DNA of 64,000 nt from Warburgia ugandensis (GCA_035236585.1 CP141137.1:11982327-12046326); one strand, 5' to 3'; shown: positions 13,090-24,025, counted from the first letter of the stretch. Made by a program: numbers and translations. The notes: generated from the sequence alone by a model not told the origin.

Positions 13090-13595
13090 TCTAAGTGGGT
13101 TAGAACAAATGGATATGCGCCTACGAAGTTTTGTACAATTGAAGGGTGTCACTCAAACTAAAAGAAGATTTCTATAAGATGACTAAAAGGTCACCCATGC
13201 TCTATGGATCAGAGTGTTGGATAGTAAAGGAGTAACATGTACATAAGATGAGCATCATTGAAATGCAGATGTTGAGATGGATGAGTGGTAAGACAAGAAA
13301 AGATAGAATTAGAAATAAAAACATCAGAAGAAACTTGGGAGTAGCACCAATAAATAATAAGATGAGAGATGTTAGACTTAAATGGTATGAACATGTCCAA
13401 TGAAGACCAAAAATAGCATCAATTAAGAGTGAGGCGATCCAAGTCGAAGGTAGCAAAAGGGCAAGGGAAAGGCCTAAAAGAATGTGGGTAGAAGTGGTGA
13501 GAAAAGATTTAAAAACTTTAGTACTAAATGAAGCCATGACACTCAATAGATGGGAATGGATGAACATGATTCATGTAACCAACTCCTAGTTGAGA
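13090..13595 (+). pseudogene. LINE C-terminal region after the reverse transcriptase
   Basis: The plus strand gives the RTE C-terminal signature in order: LYGSECWIVK (about 13200-13230, with drift), then MSIIEMQMLRWMSGKTRKDRI (about 13247-13310), a GVAPINNKMRDVRLKWYEHV segment (about 13339-13400), and a VRKDLKTL segment (about 13498-13520) just before the 3' tail. This matches plant RTE LINE C-termini, whose function is not well defined. The opposite-strand open frame over the same bases has no support. Confidence 0.75.
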
Positions 13596-13634
13596 TAAGG
13601 TCTTGAGGTTGATGATGAATTGATTTATGAACTC

Positions 13635-16098
13635 CTTTGACTTTGTGTTATAGCAGTAATGAATACCATCCATAATGTGTTTATGTATGTATGATTATCA
13701 CTAATGTGCTTATGATATTGGATACCTCTGTTGGCTTAATTGTCCTATGTTATGTGATACAACTATGTTTGAATGATAATGCTCGTTTATATAATGCTTA
13801 TTTGTGGACCCTATGTGGGTGAGATTTTCTAATATATTCTCATGTGTGAACCTTTTGTGGGTGAGATATTTCATATGACACTAAGGTGCTAAGCTATTTG
13901 ACAACTAGAGGTAGCCGTGTGAGGGCTGTTATGCCTTGTGGTCTAGGAGGGTTCATATTGACCCCTAACTTTTGAATAGGACACTTACCCTAGTTATGGC
14001 CCCTTTAGAGAAGTATGTGTCATGGGAAAACTACTTTTGATTTGATCTGCCTCCCTATAGAGCACTATAGTCCATTGGTATTCAAAGATGAGCTATAGAC
14101 ATAATATGCATGTAGGTCACCCTCGCGGGTTTAGACCATTACCTATGTGGTTTATGGCAAGGCGCTATCATTCTGATCTATGTTTTGTTAGTTGTCAAGA
14201 TATGTGAGCTTATCTGATGTTATTATTTACTTATGAGGTACTATTTGTGATTTGTGAATCATATAAGATTGTTAGAATTGTTATTGTTAATATTGGTTTT
14301 CATATATTAGTTTTATCATCATATACTATGTGAAATGTCGAGGTTTTCAAACCTAGTTTAGGGATTTATCTATTGAGTACTTGTAGTCCCTCTACAATAT
14401 TTTTAGGTGACAATTATAAAAATTTGCATATATTTGGATGATATAGGAGAAGATATGATGAGAGGCTTTGGGAAACATACTGTGGAGCTACTTAGTTTTT
14501 TTATTTGATTAGTAGAACTTAGATATTGAATATTTATTTTATTGTTGATGGACATGTAATGACATTGGTTACTATGTATGGTCCTTTTAATGGACTTATT
14601 AGTTGGCTGGCTATGATCACTGGGTCCTAAATGTGCTCTTATTATATATCTCACTTTAAATATATGAGAAGCTTTCTATTAGGGATGCTCAAATTTTAGG
14701 GAATTGACTTTTGAAAAATAAGTATATGCTGCTTTTATCTTTTTGTAAATGTTTAAAAAAAATAATTCAAAGGTACCCAAACATTTTCAAAAGATATTTA
14801 AGTGAAACTAGTTTCAAAAAACTTTGGATGTCACATATACTGTTTGGTAGTCAAACTTTTTTTTTAAATTACAAAAACACCATTCATTTGCAAAACCATA
14901 GAGTTTTCTAAACAACCTAAACTTGTAGTTTTCTTATTGGACTTTTGGTTTTTGGCAATAAAATATTATTTTAAAAATTTTAAGCATTTAAAAATTAAAA
15001 TATATACATAGCATTTGAGTTTTAAAAATTTGACCCAAGCTTTAAAAATATGATTTTTTACAAGGAGCCAATAGTCTTTTTTTCTCTGGGAATTGGTTCT
15101 TAGAACCATTTTTATTAAACTCAAATATAGGTGTTTTCTTATTTATATTATAATATCTTAAATAACCATTAACTTAAATGACATTGTAATATATTTAAGT
15201 GTCCTTTATAGTGTATTTTATGTAGTCATGATGTCTCATGGGTGTTTTTTTATAATAAACTTTACTTGAATTTTTAAAAATTAGGTCAATGAGGGCTCAT
15301 GGAAATTCTTGGATGTTGGCTTTCTCATGGTTCTTCTTTTCTAAGTTTAAGTCAAAATAATGCATGGAAAAATGGGAATCACTTTCGTTAGAAGTCCTTC
15401 CTTCCAATTTCTCCTAATCACTTTGTTTCCTAAAACTAAGGGACTTTCTTGTCTAAAAGGGATGCTCCATCCTCTAAAGAGTCTAACTCTTTGCACAAGA
15501 AGAAATAAAGGAGAGTGGGCCCACCTTGAGAGTGCTATCTCACTCTCTTCTTTCTCTTAACTTCTTTGTAAAATGGAGGAAAGGTTGCACAACCCACGGG
15601 GATCCCCATCATCTCAAATATCATTGTTTTGAAGTTGTTTTAAGAGGGAAAAGAATCAAAGGAAGTTGGCCCATTTAAGAGTCCCATTCCAATCCAACAC
15701 CGCCCCCCCAACCCCCAAAGCACCATCTCTCTTTCTCTCTCTCAGCTTTTCTCTTTCTTGAAAATAAGGGATGCCCTATTTTTCTTAATGGTAGACTATT
15801 TCTGATATCTCCCTTAAGTAATTCCATTTTTAGAGCATGGTTAGCTTATATAAGTTATCATGATCATATCTTCTTAATCTTCAATTTGTTTTCAATTTAC
15901 AAATCTCCTAGAGTCAAAGTTTTCTTTGATAGTGGTCTTGTTGCCTGTTATTGGCATCTCCAAAACAAAGATAGAAGTTACTTCTGAAGGCAATCAACAG
16001 TTCTAGAACAGTTTATATCATGTTTTATCCTACTAATATAAAAGAGATAAGATTCATACTTGGATAAGTTTGACCATAATGAGATCCCATGCTTGGTA
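13635..16098. other. No gene recognised; decayed repeat-like DNA
   Basis: No coding exon is supported. The part from 13635 to about 14700 has repeated phrases (GTGGGTGAGAT at about 13815 and 13858) and looks like long-LTR or intergenic retroelement sequence. A poly-C stretch lies at about 15702-15716. The interval ends at the copia target site TTGCT (16099-16103). Confidence 0.4.
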
Positions 16099-16103
16099 TT
16101 GCT

Positions 16104-16305
16104 TGTTAGTCTAGTCCCATTTGACGGCCATTGGTTTCAACTGTAGCAGCCATCGACGTCAACTATGGTGGGCGTCATCGTCAGCCGTTGACGTCGAAGA
16201 AAATCGGCCACCGCCCAAGACTTTGTGACATTTTTGTTGACATTCAACTCTGAAAATTCCTATAAATAGGGATGATCTAAGGAGCGATTAGGATACCATA
16301 TTCCA
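16104..16305 (+). repeat. Copia 5' LTR, truncated at its 3' end
   Basis: Homologous to the start of the 3' LTR (17367 onward): TGTTAGTC(T/C)A(G/A)TCCCATTTGAC, then TTGTGACATTTTTGTT and TATAAATAGGGATGATCT. It carries about 35 bp of CGACGTCA-rich sequence around 16155-16195 that the 3' LTR lacks. Homology stops at CATATTCCAG (about 16305), where reverse-transcriptase coding sequence begins. Confidence 0.85.
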
Positions 16306-17345
16306 GTTTTAGAAAGACTACTTCAGATCACTATGTGTTTGTACAGAGATTCTCAAAGGATGATTTTGTCATCTTACTACTCTATGTTGACAATATACTT
16401 ATTTTTGGATACAATTCTTCAAGGATTAGTTAGCTAAAGAAGGAGCTAAACAAAGTCTTTGCTATGAAAGACTTGGGACCAGTGAGATAGATTCTTGGGA
16501 TTTCTATCATTTGTGATAGGAGGAATAAGCGGTTATGGCTGTCTCAAGAGAAGTACATAGAAAAAGTACTTCAACGATTTCACATGGATAAAGCTAAAGT
16601 GGTTAGTACACCTTTACTACTCACTTTAAGCTTAGTAAGAATCAAGTTCCAACAAGTGATGTCGAGAAGGAATACAAGCAAAATGTTCCTTATATTTCAG
16701 CTATTGGCAATTTTATATATGCCAAGGTATGAACCAGACCAAACATTGCATATCCAAGAAAAGAGCATTGGAATGGAGTAAAGTGAATATTGAGATATCT
16801 ATGTGGTACTTCTGGGTTAAGTTTGGGATTTGGCACAGGCAAGCCCATGCATGAGGGCTACATTGATGCAGATATGACTGGTGATATTGACACGAGGAAG
16901 TTTACTTCAGGCTACTTGATTACTTTTGCAGGAAGAGCTATGTCATGGCAGTTGAAGTTACTAAAGTGTGTTGCCTTGTTTATGACGGAGGCTGAGTTTA
17001 TTGCTGTGATAGAGGCTTGCAAAGAGTTACTATGGATGAGGAAGTTTATGAATGAACTTAGCTTTATGCAGAAGAGGTATGCTTTATTTTGCGATAGTCA
17101 AAGTGCTATACACCTTAACAAGAATTCTACTTTTCATGGAAGGTCAAAGCACATGGATGTTCGATATCATTGGATACGTGATATTTTGGACTTGAAGTCG
17201 TTAGAGCTTGAGAAGATTTATAGTGACGACAATAGTTCGGATATGATACAAAAGCATTACCTCAGAGCAAGCTCGAGATTTGCAAGGAATTGGCTGGGAT
17301 GGGCTTCTGTTAGAAGTCCATGCGTAAAGAAACCTCCTTCAGTTA
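16306..17345 (+). pseudogene. Copia reverse transcriptase and RNase H, inactivated
   Basis: The reverse-transcriptase part starts at TTSDHYVFVQRF (about 16318-16355) and reaches the active-site box as LYVDNILIF, where the canonical YVDD has become YVDN. Then come the MKDLGP and LWLSQEKYIEKVLQRF segments, with stops at about 16430 and 16488. The RNase H part lies in an open frame from 16790 to 17497. It holds DIDTRKFTSGY, the MTEAEFIAVIEACKE motif and FCDSQSAIHLNKN, so its catalytic acidic residues look intact. It ends with SKHMDVRYHWIRD. The frame is lost after about 17240. RT is dead; RNase H alone would have no known use. Confidence 0.88.
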
Positions 17346-17366
17346 ATGGGCATGGAGGGGGAGATT

Positions 17367-17693
17367 TGTTAGTCCAATCCCATTTGACAGCCGCTGATTT
17401 CAACTGTGGCAGCTGCCGACGTCAAAGAAAACTAGCCACTGCCCAGGACTTTGTGACATTTTTGTTAACATTCAGCTCTAAAAATCCTTATAAATAGGGA
17501 TGATCTGAGGAGCTATTCAGACACCACATTCTAGTCATTCCTGTTTGTAAATACCCTGTAATACTCCCTCTTTTAGTGAATTTGTTCTCCTCTAGTGGAC
17601 GTAGGCATTTTTGGCCAAACCACGTTAAAGCGGCGTTCTTATGCATGTGTTTGCTTGGGTGCATTATCCTAGGTGGGGCTAAAAGCCCCAACA
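17367..17693 (+). repeat. Copia 3' LTR, 327 bp
   Basis: Starts TGTT and ends AACA, follows the polypurine tract at about 17352-17366, and is followed by TTGCT. It has a TATA box at 17489-17496. The CCACGTTAAAG block lies near its 3' end. Confidence 0.88.
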
Positions 17694-17698
17694 TTGCT

Positions 17699-20600
17699 GC
17701 CATTTGTAAGATTGAGTGATTTACTCTATTTTTTTGACTGACCTTGCTTAGATTACTATGGTTTCGCAAGCTAGATTCTTTTTGGTCAAGCATGACTTGA
17801 TTATGACTTTGAAGGATTTGTTCCTGGTTCTTGGTTTTGATGGTATCAGTTGTTTTTGGCATGGAAATTGATTGTTGTTAGGATGTTGCCTAAGGGTGGT
17901 TACTATATCACTGGGTTGCAAGTCGTAGGTTTTCATTTTGGACTTGCAATTGATATTGCTCCTACCACAGGCATCAAATCCCATTCAAGAACATCATTTT
18001 CATTGCGACTCCTACAGCTTGAGAAACCCAGATTTCATCTCACTTCTATCACTCGCTCCCAGTTCCTTAACACATCATATGTAAGGCTTGATTTTAGGAC
18101 TGCACCCAACCTTAATTTTCTACCATGAGGCAATAGGTATTCTCATTCTTATTTTAAAGGTAATTTGCTATTGTTCTTTTTTGAATTTGGTAGTAAAAAG
18201 TTGGGTTTCTGCATAGTCAATTATTATGAAAAGTTCGGTTCCCATTTAATTAACTTCTTTTCACTAACATTTAGGGACCAGGATTTGATTTCTTCTATTT
18301 AGTCTCAGTTCATTAAAAGTAATAGCCGACAAACATGCACTGTAGTTTGCTTAATTATGAATTAAGCGCAAACAGAACCTTGCAAGTGCATCAGATGGTT
18401 ATGTGGATGTATACTTGTATGTCAAGGATGTATTTGGCACACATAACACATCTGCTTCCAGACACCTAATTTGATTAATGCCTGATATACTCTGGTTTTT
18501 AATGATCATGCAACATCAACCCTATTCTAGGATGCGTTGGAGTTAATTCTGCATTTTCTTGACCAAGTTAAACAAGCCAATGTCGGTAAAGCTGAATTAA
18601 ATCCGTTATGGTGTTTCAAGTTTGACATTGAAGAATGACTTCAGTGTGCATCTCTAAAGGTTTCTTATAATAAATGTTTTTTTTTTTTTAAATATTTCTT
18701 TGCACATAGCTACTAATAAAGGTATGGTCCTATCATTTCTGCTTGCTGTATGTCTCCAAAAATCTTTCTAGTTGCTAAATTATTTGGGATTGCAGAAGAG
18801 CTATAAGCTTTTAATGAGTTGAAAATGCAGGAGAGTTTGGATGGAAAGGAAGTGTAAGCTGGAAAAATACTTCACAAACATGATTTCAATTCATTATGAC
18901 CTACTAATTATAACAACCAATGATTTCAGTTCAGTATTAATGTTAATAACAACTGATTCTGCTCAGCTACTGATGGGATTGTATGAACGAGGGTGCCCCT
19001 AGAAGCATGCTTGGAATCAATTTCAGCTCCACAGGAAGTGCACTAATTTTATAGCATTGCCTTGAATTCAAATTCAACAGCTATCAAGTAAGCTCTATCA
19101 CATTGTTTTCTTCTATGCATTAGATGTAGGTTACTCTTGGTTGTGTCGGATTAGATACAAATCAATATTCATGCTTAGTTGTGATCAAAGATTGTCTTAT
19201 TTTTATATTTATGAAGTATGGTGGATAATCCTATGTTTCATGGATTTCCAACAGTTAAGAATGAATTCTTTGAAAATAAACTCAATGTTGTTTGCCCATG
19301 TTCATAACTTTGCCAAAACATGGCATTTGATGGGTAGACAGATCTGATTTTTTTCCTACTATAAGATAGTTTAAATTTCCTAAGTATTTGATGATTCACA
19401 TTTTGTTTATGTTGGTGTGATTTAAGTTAAATTTGTATTAGAGTAACCAAGGTTCACTTGCAAGTAAAAGGTTATAGGTTGATCCTATAAAGGCTCAATT
19501 CTGTGATAGGTTTTAGCGTTTGCTACTGATTAAAATATAATTTTTGAAAATATACTAGAATCTTAAAATCCCTAGGTAAAGGTGTTAAATACAAATACCA
19601 TAGCTAAGGAAAAGCCGCAAGTAATGTTATCACTTTTACTGACATTTGATTCCTTTAGTACGACCACAATCCAAGCCTCAGTTTTGCCTTGTGTATTAGT
19701 ATGTGGCAAATAAAACTTTCTAGCAATTGTTAGAATCTGAGACTGATGTTAGTAGTTTTATATCGGCGGTTTGGAGATCCATGGGTAATAATCTCATTGG
19801 CGGTCTTGCAGTCTTTTAAAAGCAGATTTTGCTGTAGACTAAGGGTCATTTTTGTCGTAATGGGCACATCCAATTTTCTGAGTTTCAGAGAATCAAAGGG
19901 TTTGTTCGAGAGGTTAATGCACAAGATCTCTTTCACGATAGTACTCGCCATGCCCTAGAGACTTGTTTCATTGTTCTTTTCTTGCTTTAGTAGGATTTCT
20001 TGTTTTCAAGATAGTGTTTGCACGCTCTAGAGAGTTTTCGCCAAAGTTGAAATATGACTAACTCTCCTTCAATTAGTAGTGTTCACCATGCCCCAAAAAA
20101 CCTTTGTTCGACTGATGGGTTCTTTTACAGGCAATGCTAGCCAGGCTTGAAGAATCTATCTATCTCGATACACTTGGTCTTCTAACGGGAGTCTTTTTTT
20201 TTTTTTGGCCATTCTTGGTGTTCTCGTAGAAAATACAAAGTGGGACCAATTTCCAACATTTTCTATGTATAGTTAAGATCCTAGTGGGGCATATTAGAAA
20301 GAAAGGGGCATCCACTCTATTTCTCGTCTAAACCATAAAGAGTTCTATGTCATAAGACTCGAACAATTCAGAATCCTTTAACCACAAAACTCCTAAAATA
20401 AATCAATGTCTTATAGCTCAAGATTCCGAATACAAATCAAAGTCCTACAACTATAAAACTTCTTACACAAGCCAAATTATTGTGGTCTAAAAGTCCTTGT
20501 CTAAAAATAAAACCTACGACCTAAGACTTCTTAATCAAATCAAAATTTAAAGATGTTAGAGTCTTGTATGACTAAAAATCCTAGTAGTCCTTGAATGACT

Positions 20601-21631
20601 GAAATTCTTAAGGCCTTATATAGCCTTTTGATGATTAGACTTAAACCATAAACAACTAAAATGATAAAGGCCTTAAAGTCCTTTGATGACTAAAAGTTCT
20701 AAGACCTATGAGCTCTTCAGCAATTGAAAATTTAAAGACCTTAGAGTCTTAGGATGAGTAGAAATTCTAAGATATTGGAGTCCTTGGACATATGAGTTGT
20801 AGAAATCATGGACTCTTACTAAGCAAGTCCCATTAGCTCAAAGAGTCATAGAAATTAAGGACTCCAACTGAATGGGCCTTATCAACCTAAAAAGCTAAGA
20901 AATAGCAAAGATTTTAATTGATTGGGTTCCATCAACTAAAGCCTTGATAGTGAGGACTCTAATCACTTACTTTTCACTAGTCATCCCATACTCAGAACTT
21001 GTTTGTAAAAGATATTTGTGATCCTAATAAAGTTAATCATAATTCCCCCTTCAAGTTAATCTATCAATGGCAATGCATGCACCTTCTCCTCCAACATTGA
21101 ATGGCTATAAGAATGCACGGCCTATGCTCTACACTATTAGGCATCTCATAAAAACACACATAAAAAAGATATTGTCATGCTATTGAGGATACTATAAAGG
21201 CATAGGTTGTTTGCTTCCATATCATATAGAGTTAGGAGTCACATTTAATGGGGTGCACCACATAGTTAGGGCCCCTCATTAGTAAAAAAGAAAAAAAGAA
21301 GTACTCATTCCTTGTATACATGATTTATTTCGTTGTATGTAAAGTTGAGTGCACTAACCTACCAAATAAGGGATGGAAAACCACCACTTTCATACTATCC
21401 AATCGACTATCAATTGTATTGGATAGATCAGGAGTCTACCTTGTCTTTGTCTCATACAATCTCAATATGCTAATTTCAATAGAGTCATATCAACAACCTT
21501 AGTACAAGAATTATTATATTAGGTAATGTCAACAACCTCAGTATGAGAATTCCAATATCTATTCTGACCATGCAGATCCTCTCACTTCATAGCCATCAAG
21601 CTGCATTTACAATGGATATCATTAGGAGTTA
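17699..21631. other. No gene recognised; includes a degenerate short-phrase repeat
   Basis: Open frames at about 17850-18128 and 19141-19347 have no recognisable domain, and their codon use looks like unselected AT-rich DNA. The part at 18160-19340 resembles intron or intergenic DNA. From about 20340 to 20960 short phrases such as TGACTAAAA, AGTCCTT and GACTTCTTA recur irregularly, giving a loose low-complexity texture without a fixed period. I could not link this part to a family. Confidence 0.35.
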
Positions 21632-22620
21632 GTGGATGCACCTACTATATTCATACATCATAACAATTATTATCCTAAGACAGGCTATAATGGATGGGTT
21701 TGGCCTCGTGACCAACCATGGTCTCAGAATATTAGGAATAACCATCATGGTTGCACCCTGCTCAACCCTATCATGATTATCAAGAATATCAAGGACAACC
21801 ATCATGATTCCAATATAATCGATCCTTTCCCTCTACCCCAATTTCACAACACCTATGTGCCATACAAGTTTGAAGAATCATTAGAAGAGATCCAAGTTAG
21901 AGAAAATATGGAGCTAATATCAATGAAAATGGATTAAATGCATGATGATATTATACAATGGAATCATCATCATGACTTTATCCCAATTCGGCCACTTGAA
22001 TCTTGCTCCTTCATTCCCCTTTATTAAGTACAATGGCTTCATTTAGTGCCAAAATTTTTAAATCTTTTCTCACCACTTCTATCCATGTTCTTTTGAGCCT
22101 TTCCCTTGTCCATTTGGAACCTTCTACAATTGCCTTACTCCTTCTAACGAATGCTATTTTCTGTCTTCTTTGGACATGTCAAAACTATCTAAGTGTAATC
22201 TCGCTCATCTTGTTACCTATTGGTGCTACCCCAAAGTTTTCTCTGATGTTTGCATTTCTAATTCTATCATTTCTTGTCTTGCCACTCATCCATCTTAGCA
22301 TCCTCATTTCTGCTATGCTCATCCTATGAATATGATGTTTCTTATACAATAGAATGAGGAAATGAAACAAACAAGGGAGAATAGTGAGAAAGCCCTTGAT
22401 AGAATTATAAAGATGGAAATACCATATGAGTTACAAGTTTTCCTACCATCCTTGGAATCCTTCAACTCATATCCACTCGAGTCCTGTCCTGCTCCTTTTA
22501 TGAATACGATGATGAGACATCCATTGATGAAGAGAATAAATTTGTGCCTACATATCCTAAAAATCAAATTGAGCCTTGCAGTGTAGAAGTACCCAATTGG
22601 GACCTACAGACTTTATTTGG
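21632..22620 (+). pseudogene. Decayed open reading frame of an old gypsy-like element, split by a LINE
   Basis: The frame open from 21632 to 21937 and the frame open from 22362 are the same frame once the 391-bp LINE plus one target duplication is removed. Only two stop codons intervene. The product is unlike any domain I can name. It is rich in N, H, P and Y, then E and K, as seen in the linker region of gypsy gag-pol proteins. A frameshift near 22500 leads into a further frame with PNWDLQTLFGQTPD at about 22590-22630. The link to gypsy rests on position: gypsy-like 3' features follow at 24.2-28.2 kb. Confidence 0.4.
21965..22341 (-). mobile_element. 5'-truncated RTE LINE fragment with 14-bp target duplication
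   Basis: On the minus strand this encodes the same C-terminal signature as the 11.3-kb LINE: MSIAEMRMLRWMSGKTRNDR, a GVAPIGNKMSE segment, and the 3' tail GCCGAATTGGGATAAAGTCATGATGATG, whose end lies at 21965. It is flanked by TTATACAATGGAAT (21951-21964) and TTATACAATAGAAT (22342-22355), 13 of 14 matching. Only about 377 bp of the 3' end was inserted. The plus-strand open frame at 22003-22329 is a shadow. Confidence 0.88.
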
Positions 22621-22932
22621 TCAAACACCAGATAACAATATAGGTTCACCTAAATCTTACCTATGTCTGAAGAATAGGAAGAAGAAGAGCCAATTGATGT
22701 TCTAACTCAACATCAACCAACTCAAGGGTACACATTACAAATTGATAAGGATTTAGGTTCCAACATTACTCTGCTTCTAGAAAAATAAGAGCAATGTTCA
22801 AGAAAATATAGAGTTAGCTTATTCCCAATTTTATGGCAATGTAAGGGAGAAGGAGGAAAAAGATGAATTGAGTACAATGGTCACTTTTATCCCTAAATTT
22901 GTTCACAAATGTGACAATTCATCTCAAATTAA

Positions 22933-23144
22933 TCCTAAGAAATTTAAATGCATAGTGGTCTTTGATGCTGTAATGTTACAACCACCAAAACTTCTAAGGT
23001 GGAGGAATTATATTGACTACTGTGGAATTTTAAAAGTGGGGGATCATCCATTTCAATGTGGTCCCACAAAATTCAAAACCATGGTGATCTATTGTGTCAC
23101 AATCTTATCACCACCAAACATTTTGAGGTGGAGGATGTATATTG
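22933..23144 (+). repeat. 129-bp direct repeat, second copy split by the TRIM
   Basis: Copy 1 starts at about 22933 and copy 2 at about 23063. ACCACCAAA occurs at 22981 and 23110, and GGTGGAGGA...TATTGACTACTGTG occurs at 23011 and again as 23140-23144 plus 24021 onward. The period of 129 bp is 43 codons and the frame stays open across both copies (LLRWRNYIDYCG, then ILRWRMYIV). Copy 2 is interrupted by the TRIM and finishes at about 24060. Confidence 0.8.
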
Positions 23145-23524
23145 TGTGAAGCCTTGGCCGATGAGGGTAGGCCAAGAGGGCTGGCAGGCTTCTAGGCAAG
23201 GTGAGGGACTGAGAGTTAGTCCCACGTCACTAGGGAAAAAGTTACTGGGCTCTTGATAAGTGTGTTGAAGACTTTCCTTGCAACGAGGCCTCCTGAGGGG
23301 TGAAGCCCAAGAGGGGTGAGGGACCTAAGGGAACAAAACCTTGAGGGGTGAAACCTGGAGTAGCGAGGGACCCAAAGAGGACAATATCGTATCTGCTGTG
23401 CACTCTGATACACAGAACGAGGCCTGTTCCCCTACGGGGGGAAGAACAAAATCGTGGGTGAGCTGGGTGATATGGGCCCCAGCTGCTGACACGGATAATA
23501 TCATTGCAAGGTGTGGTTGTTACA
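23145..23524 (+). repeat. TRIM 5' LTR
   Basis: 380 bp from TGTGAAGCC to GTTACA. It includes GTTAGTCCCACGTCACTAGG, a phrase like the TTAGTCCCACATCG motif seen in many small plant LTRs. Primer-binding site follows at 23527. Confidence 0.92.
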
Positions 23525-23526
23525 AC

Positions 23527-23538
23527 TGGTATCATAGC
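23527..23538 (+). other. TRIM primer-binding site
   Basis: TGGTATCATAGC, 11 of 12 bases matching the complement of the 3' end of initiator methionine tRNA used by most plant copia and TRIM elements. Confidence 0.85.
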
Positions 23539-23617
23539 TAGACCCCGACTCGGTGTGGGTGGCTAGCCGCATGTTGGCACTTGCGTGTGGTAAGACACGC
23601 GAAGACGCGTATCCCCT

Positions 23618-23630
23618 AAGGGGGAGAGGT
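23618..23630 (+). other. TRIM polypurine tract
   Basis: AAGGGGGAGAGGT directly abuts the TGTGAAGCC start of the 3' LTR, the expected position for second-strand priming. Confidence 0.85.
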
Positions 23631-24020
23631 TGTGAAGCCTTGGCCTATGAGGGCGGGCCAAGAGGGCTGGCAGGCTTCTAGGCAAGGTGAGGGACTGAGA
23701 GTTAGTCTCACGTTGCTAGGGGAAAAGTTACTGGGCCCTTGAAAAGAGTGTTAAGGACTTCCCTTGCAACGAGGCCTCCCGAGGGGTGAAGCCCAAGAGG
23801 GGTGAGGCACCTAAGGGAACAAAACCTTGAGGGGTAAAGCCCGAAGTGGCGAGAGACCCAAAGAAGACAATATCGTATTTGTTGTGCACTCTGATACACG
23901 GAACGAGGCCTTTTCCCCTATTGGGGGAAGAATAAAATAGTGGGTGGGCTGGGTGATATGGGCCCCAGTCTGCTGACACGGACAATATCATTGCAAGGTG
24001 TGGACCCTCGGGCTGTTACA
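23631..24020 (+). repeat. TRIM 3' LTR
   Basis: 390 bp, collinear with the 5' LTR. It carries ACCCTCGGGC near its end where the 5' LTR has none, then GTTACA and the TATTG target duplication. Confidence 0.92.
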
Positions 24021-24025
24021 TATTG

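Larger units (their letters stand above)
11291..13617 (+). mobile_element. 5'-truncated RTE-type LINE with 17-bp target duplication
   Basis: A non-LTR retrotransposon copy that starts inside the endonuclease domain and ends in the RTE-like 3' tail AACTCCTAGTTGAGATAAGGTCTTGAGGTTGATGATG. It is bounded by AATTGATTTATTAACTC (11274-11290) and AATTGATTTATGAACTC (13618-13634), which differ at one base. The internal coding sequence follows RTE order: endonuclease end, reverse transcriptase, C-terminal region. It carries many stops and frameshifts, so it is dead. The 5' truncation is typical of incomplete reverse transcription. Confidence 0.88.
16104..17693 (+). mobile_element. Internally deleted Ty1/copia element with both LTR ends and TTGCT target duplication
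   Basis: The element begins TGTTAGTC and ends CCCCAACA and is flanked on both sides by TTGCT (16099-16103 and 17694-17698), so both outer ends are intact. The 3' LTR is 17367-17693. It follows a polypurine tract, GGAGGGGGAGATT, and contains the TATA box TATAAATAG and the GTGGACGTAGGC...CCACGTTAAA block common in plant copia LTRs. The 5' LTR survives only to about 16305. There it joins directly to the middle of the reverse transcriptase, so the rest of the LTR, primer-binding site, gag, protease, integrase and early RT are gone. The element cannot move by itself. Confidence 0.9.
23145..24020 (+). mobile_element. Complete TRIM (terminal-repeat retrotransposon in miniature)
   Basis: Two direct LTRs of 380 and 390 bp flank only 106 bp of internal DNA. 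The LTRs start TGTGAAGCC and end GTTACA. TATTG precedes (23140-23144) and follows (24021-24025) the element. The internal region has a primer-binding site, TGGTATCATAGC, two bases after the 5' LTR; it differs at one base from TGGTATCAGAGC, the initiator-Met tRNA complement. It ends with the polypurine tract AAGGGGGAGAGGT directly before the 3' LTR. There is no coding capacity, so movement would need proteins from another element. By eye the LTRs differ at about 32 of 380 positions (about 91-92% identity), plus a 10-base insertion near the end of the 3' LTR. The element is clearly GC-richer than its surroundings. I saw no 5S rRNA-like block, which argues against the Cassandra family. Confidence 0.93.

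Noticed and set aside
17850-18128. Possible host gene fragment downstream of the copia element
   Set aside because: No recognisable domain, no paired exons, and the opposite strand is open too.
23145-24020. The TRIM as a Cassandra element or a Helitron
   Set aside because: No 5S rRNA-like block is present in the LTR. It has LTRs, a primer-binding site, a polypurine tract and a 5-bp duplication, unlike a Helitron.
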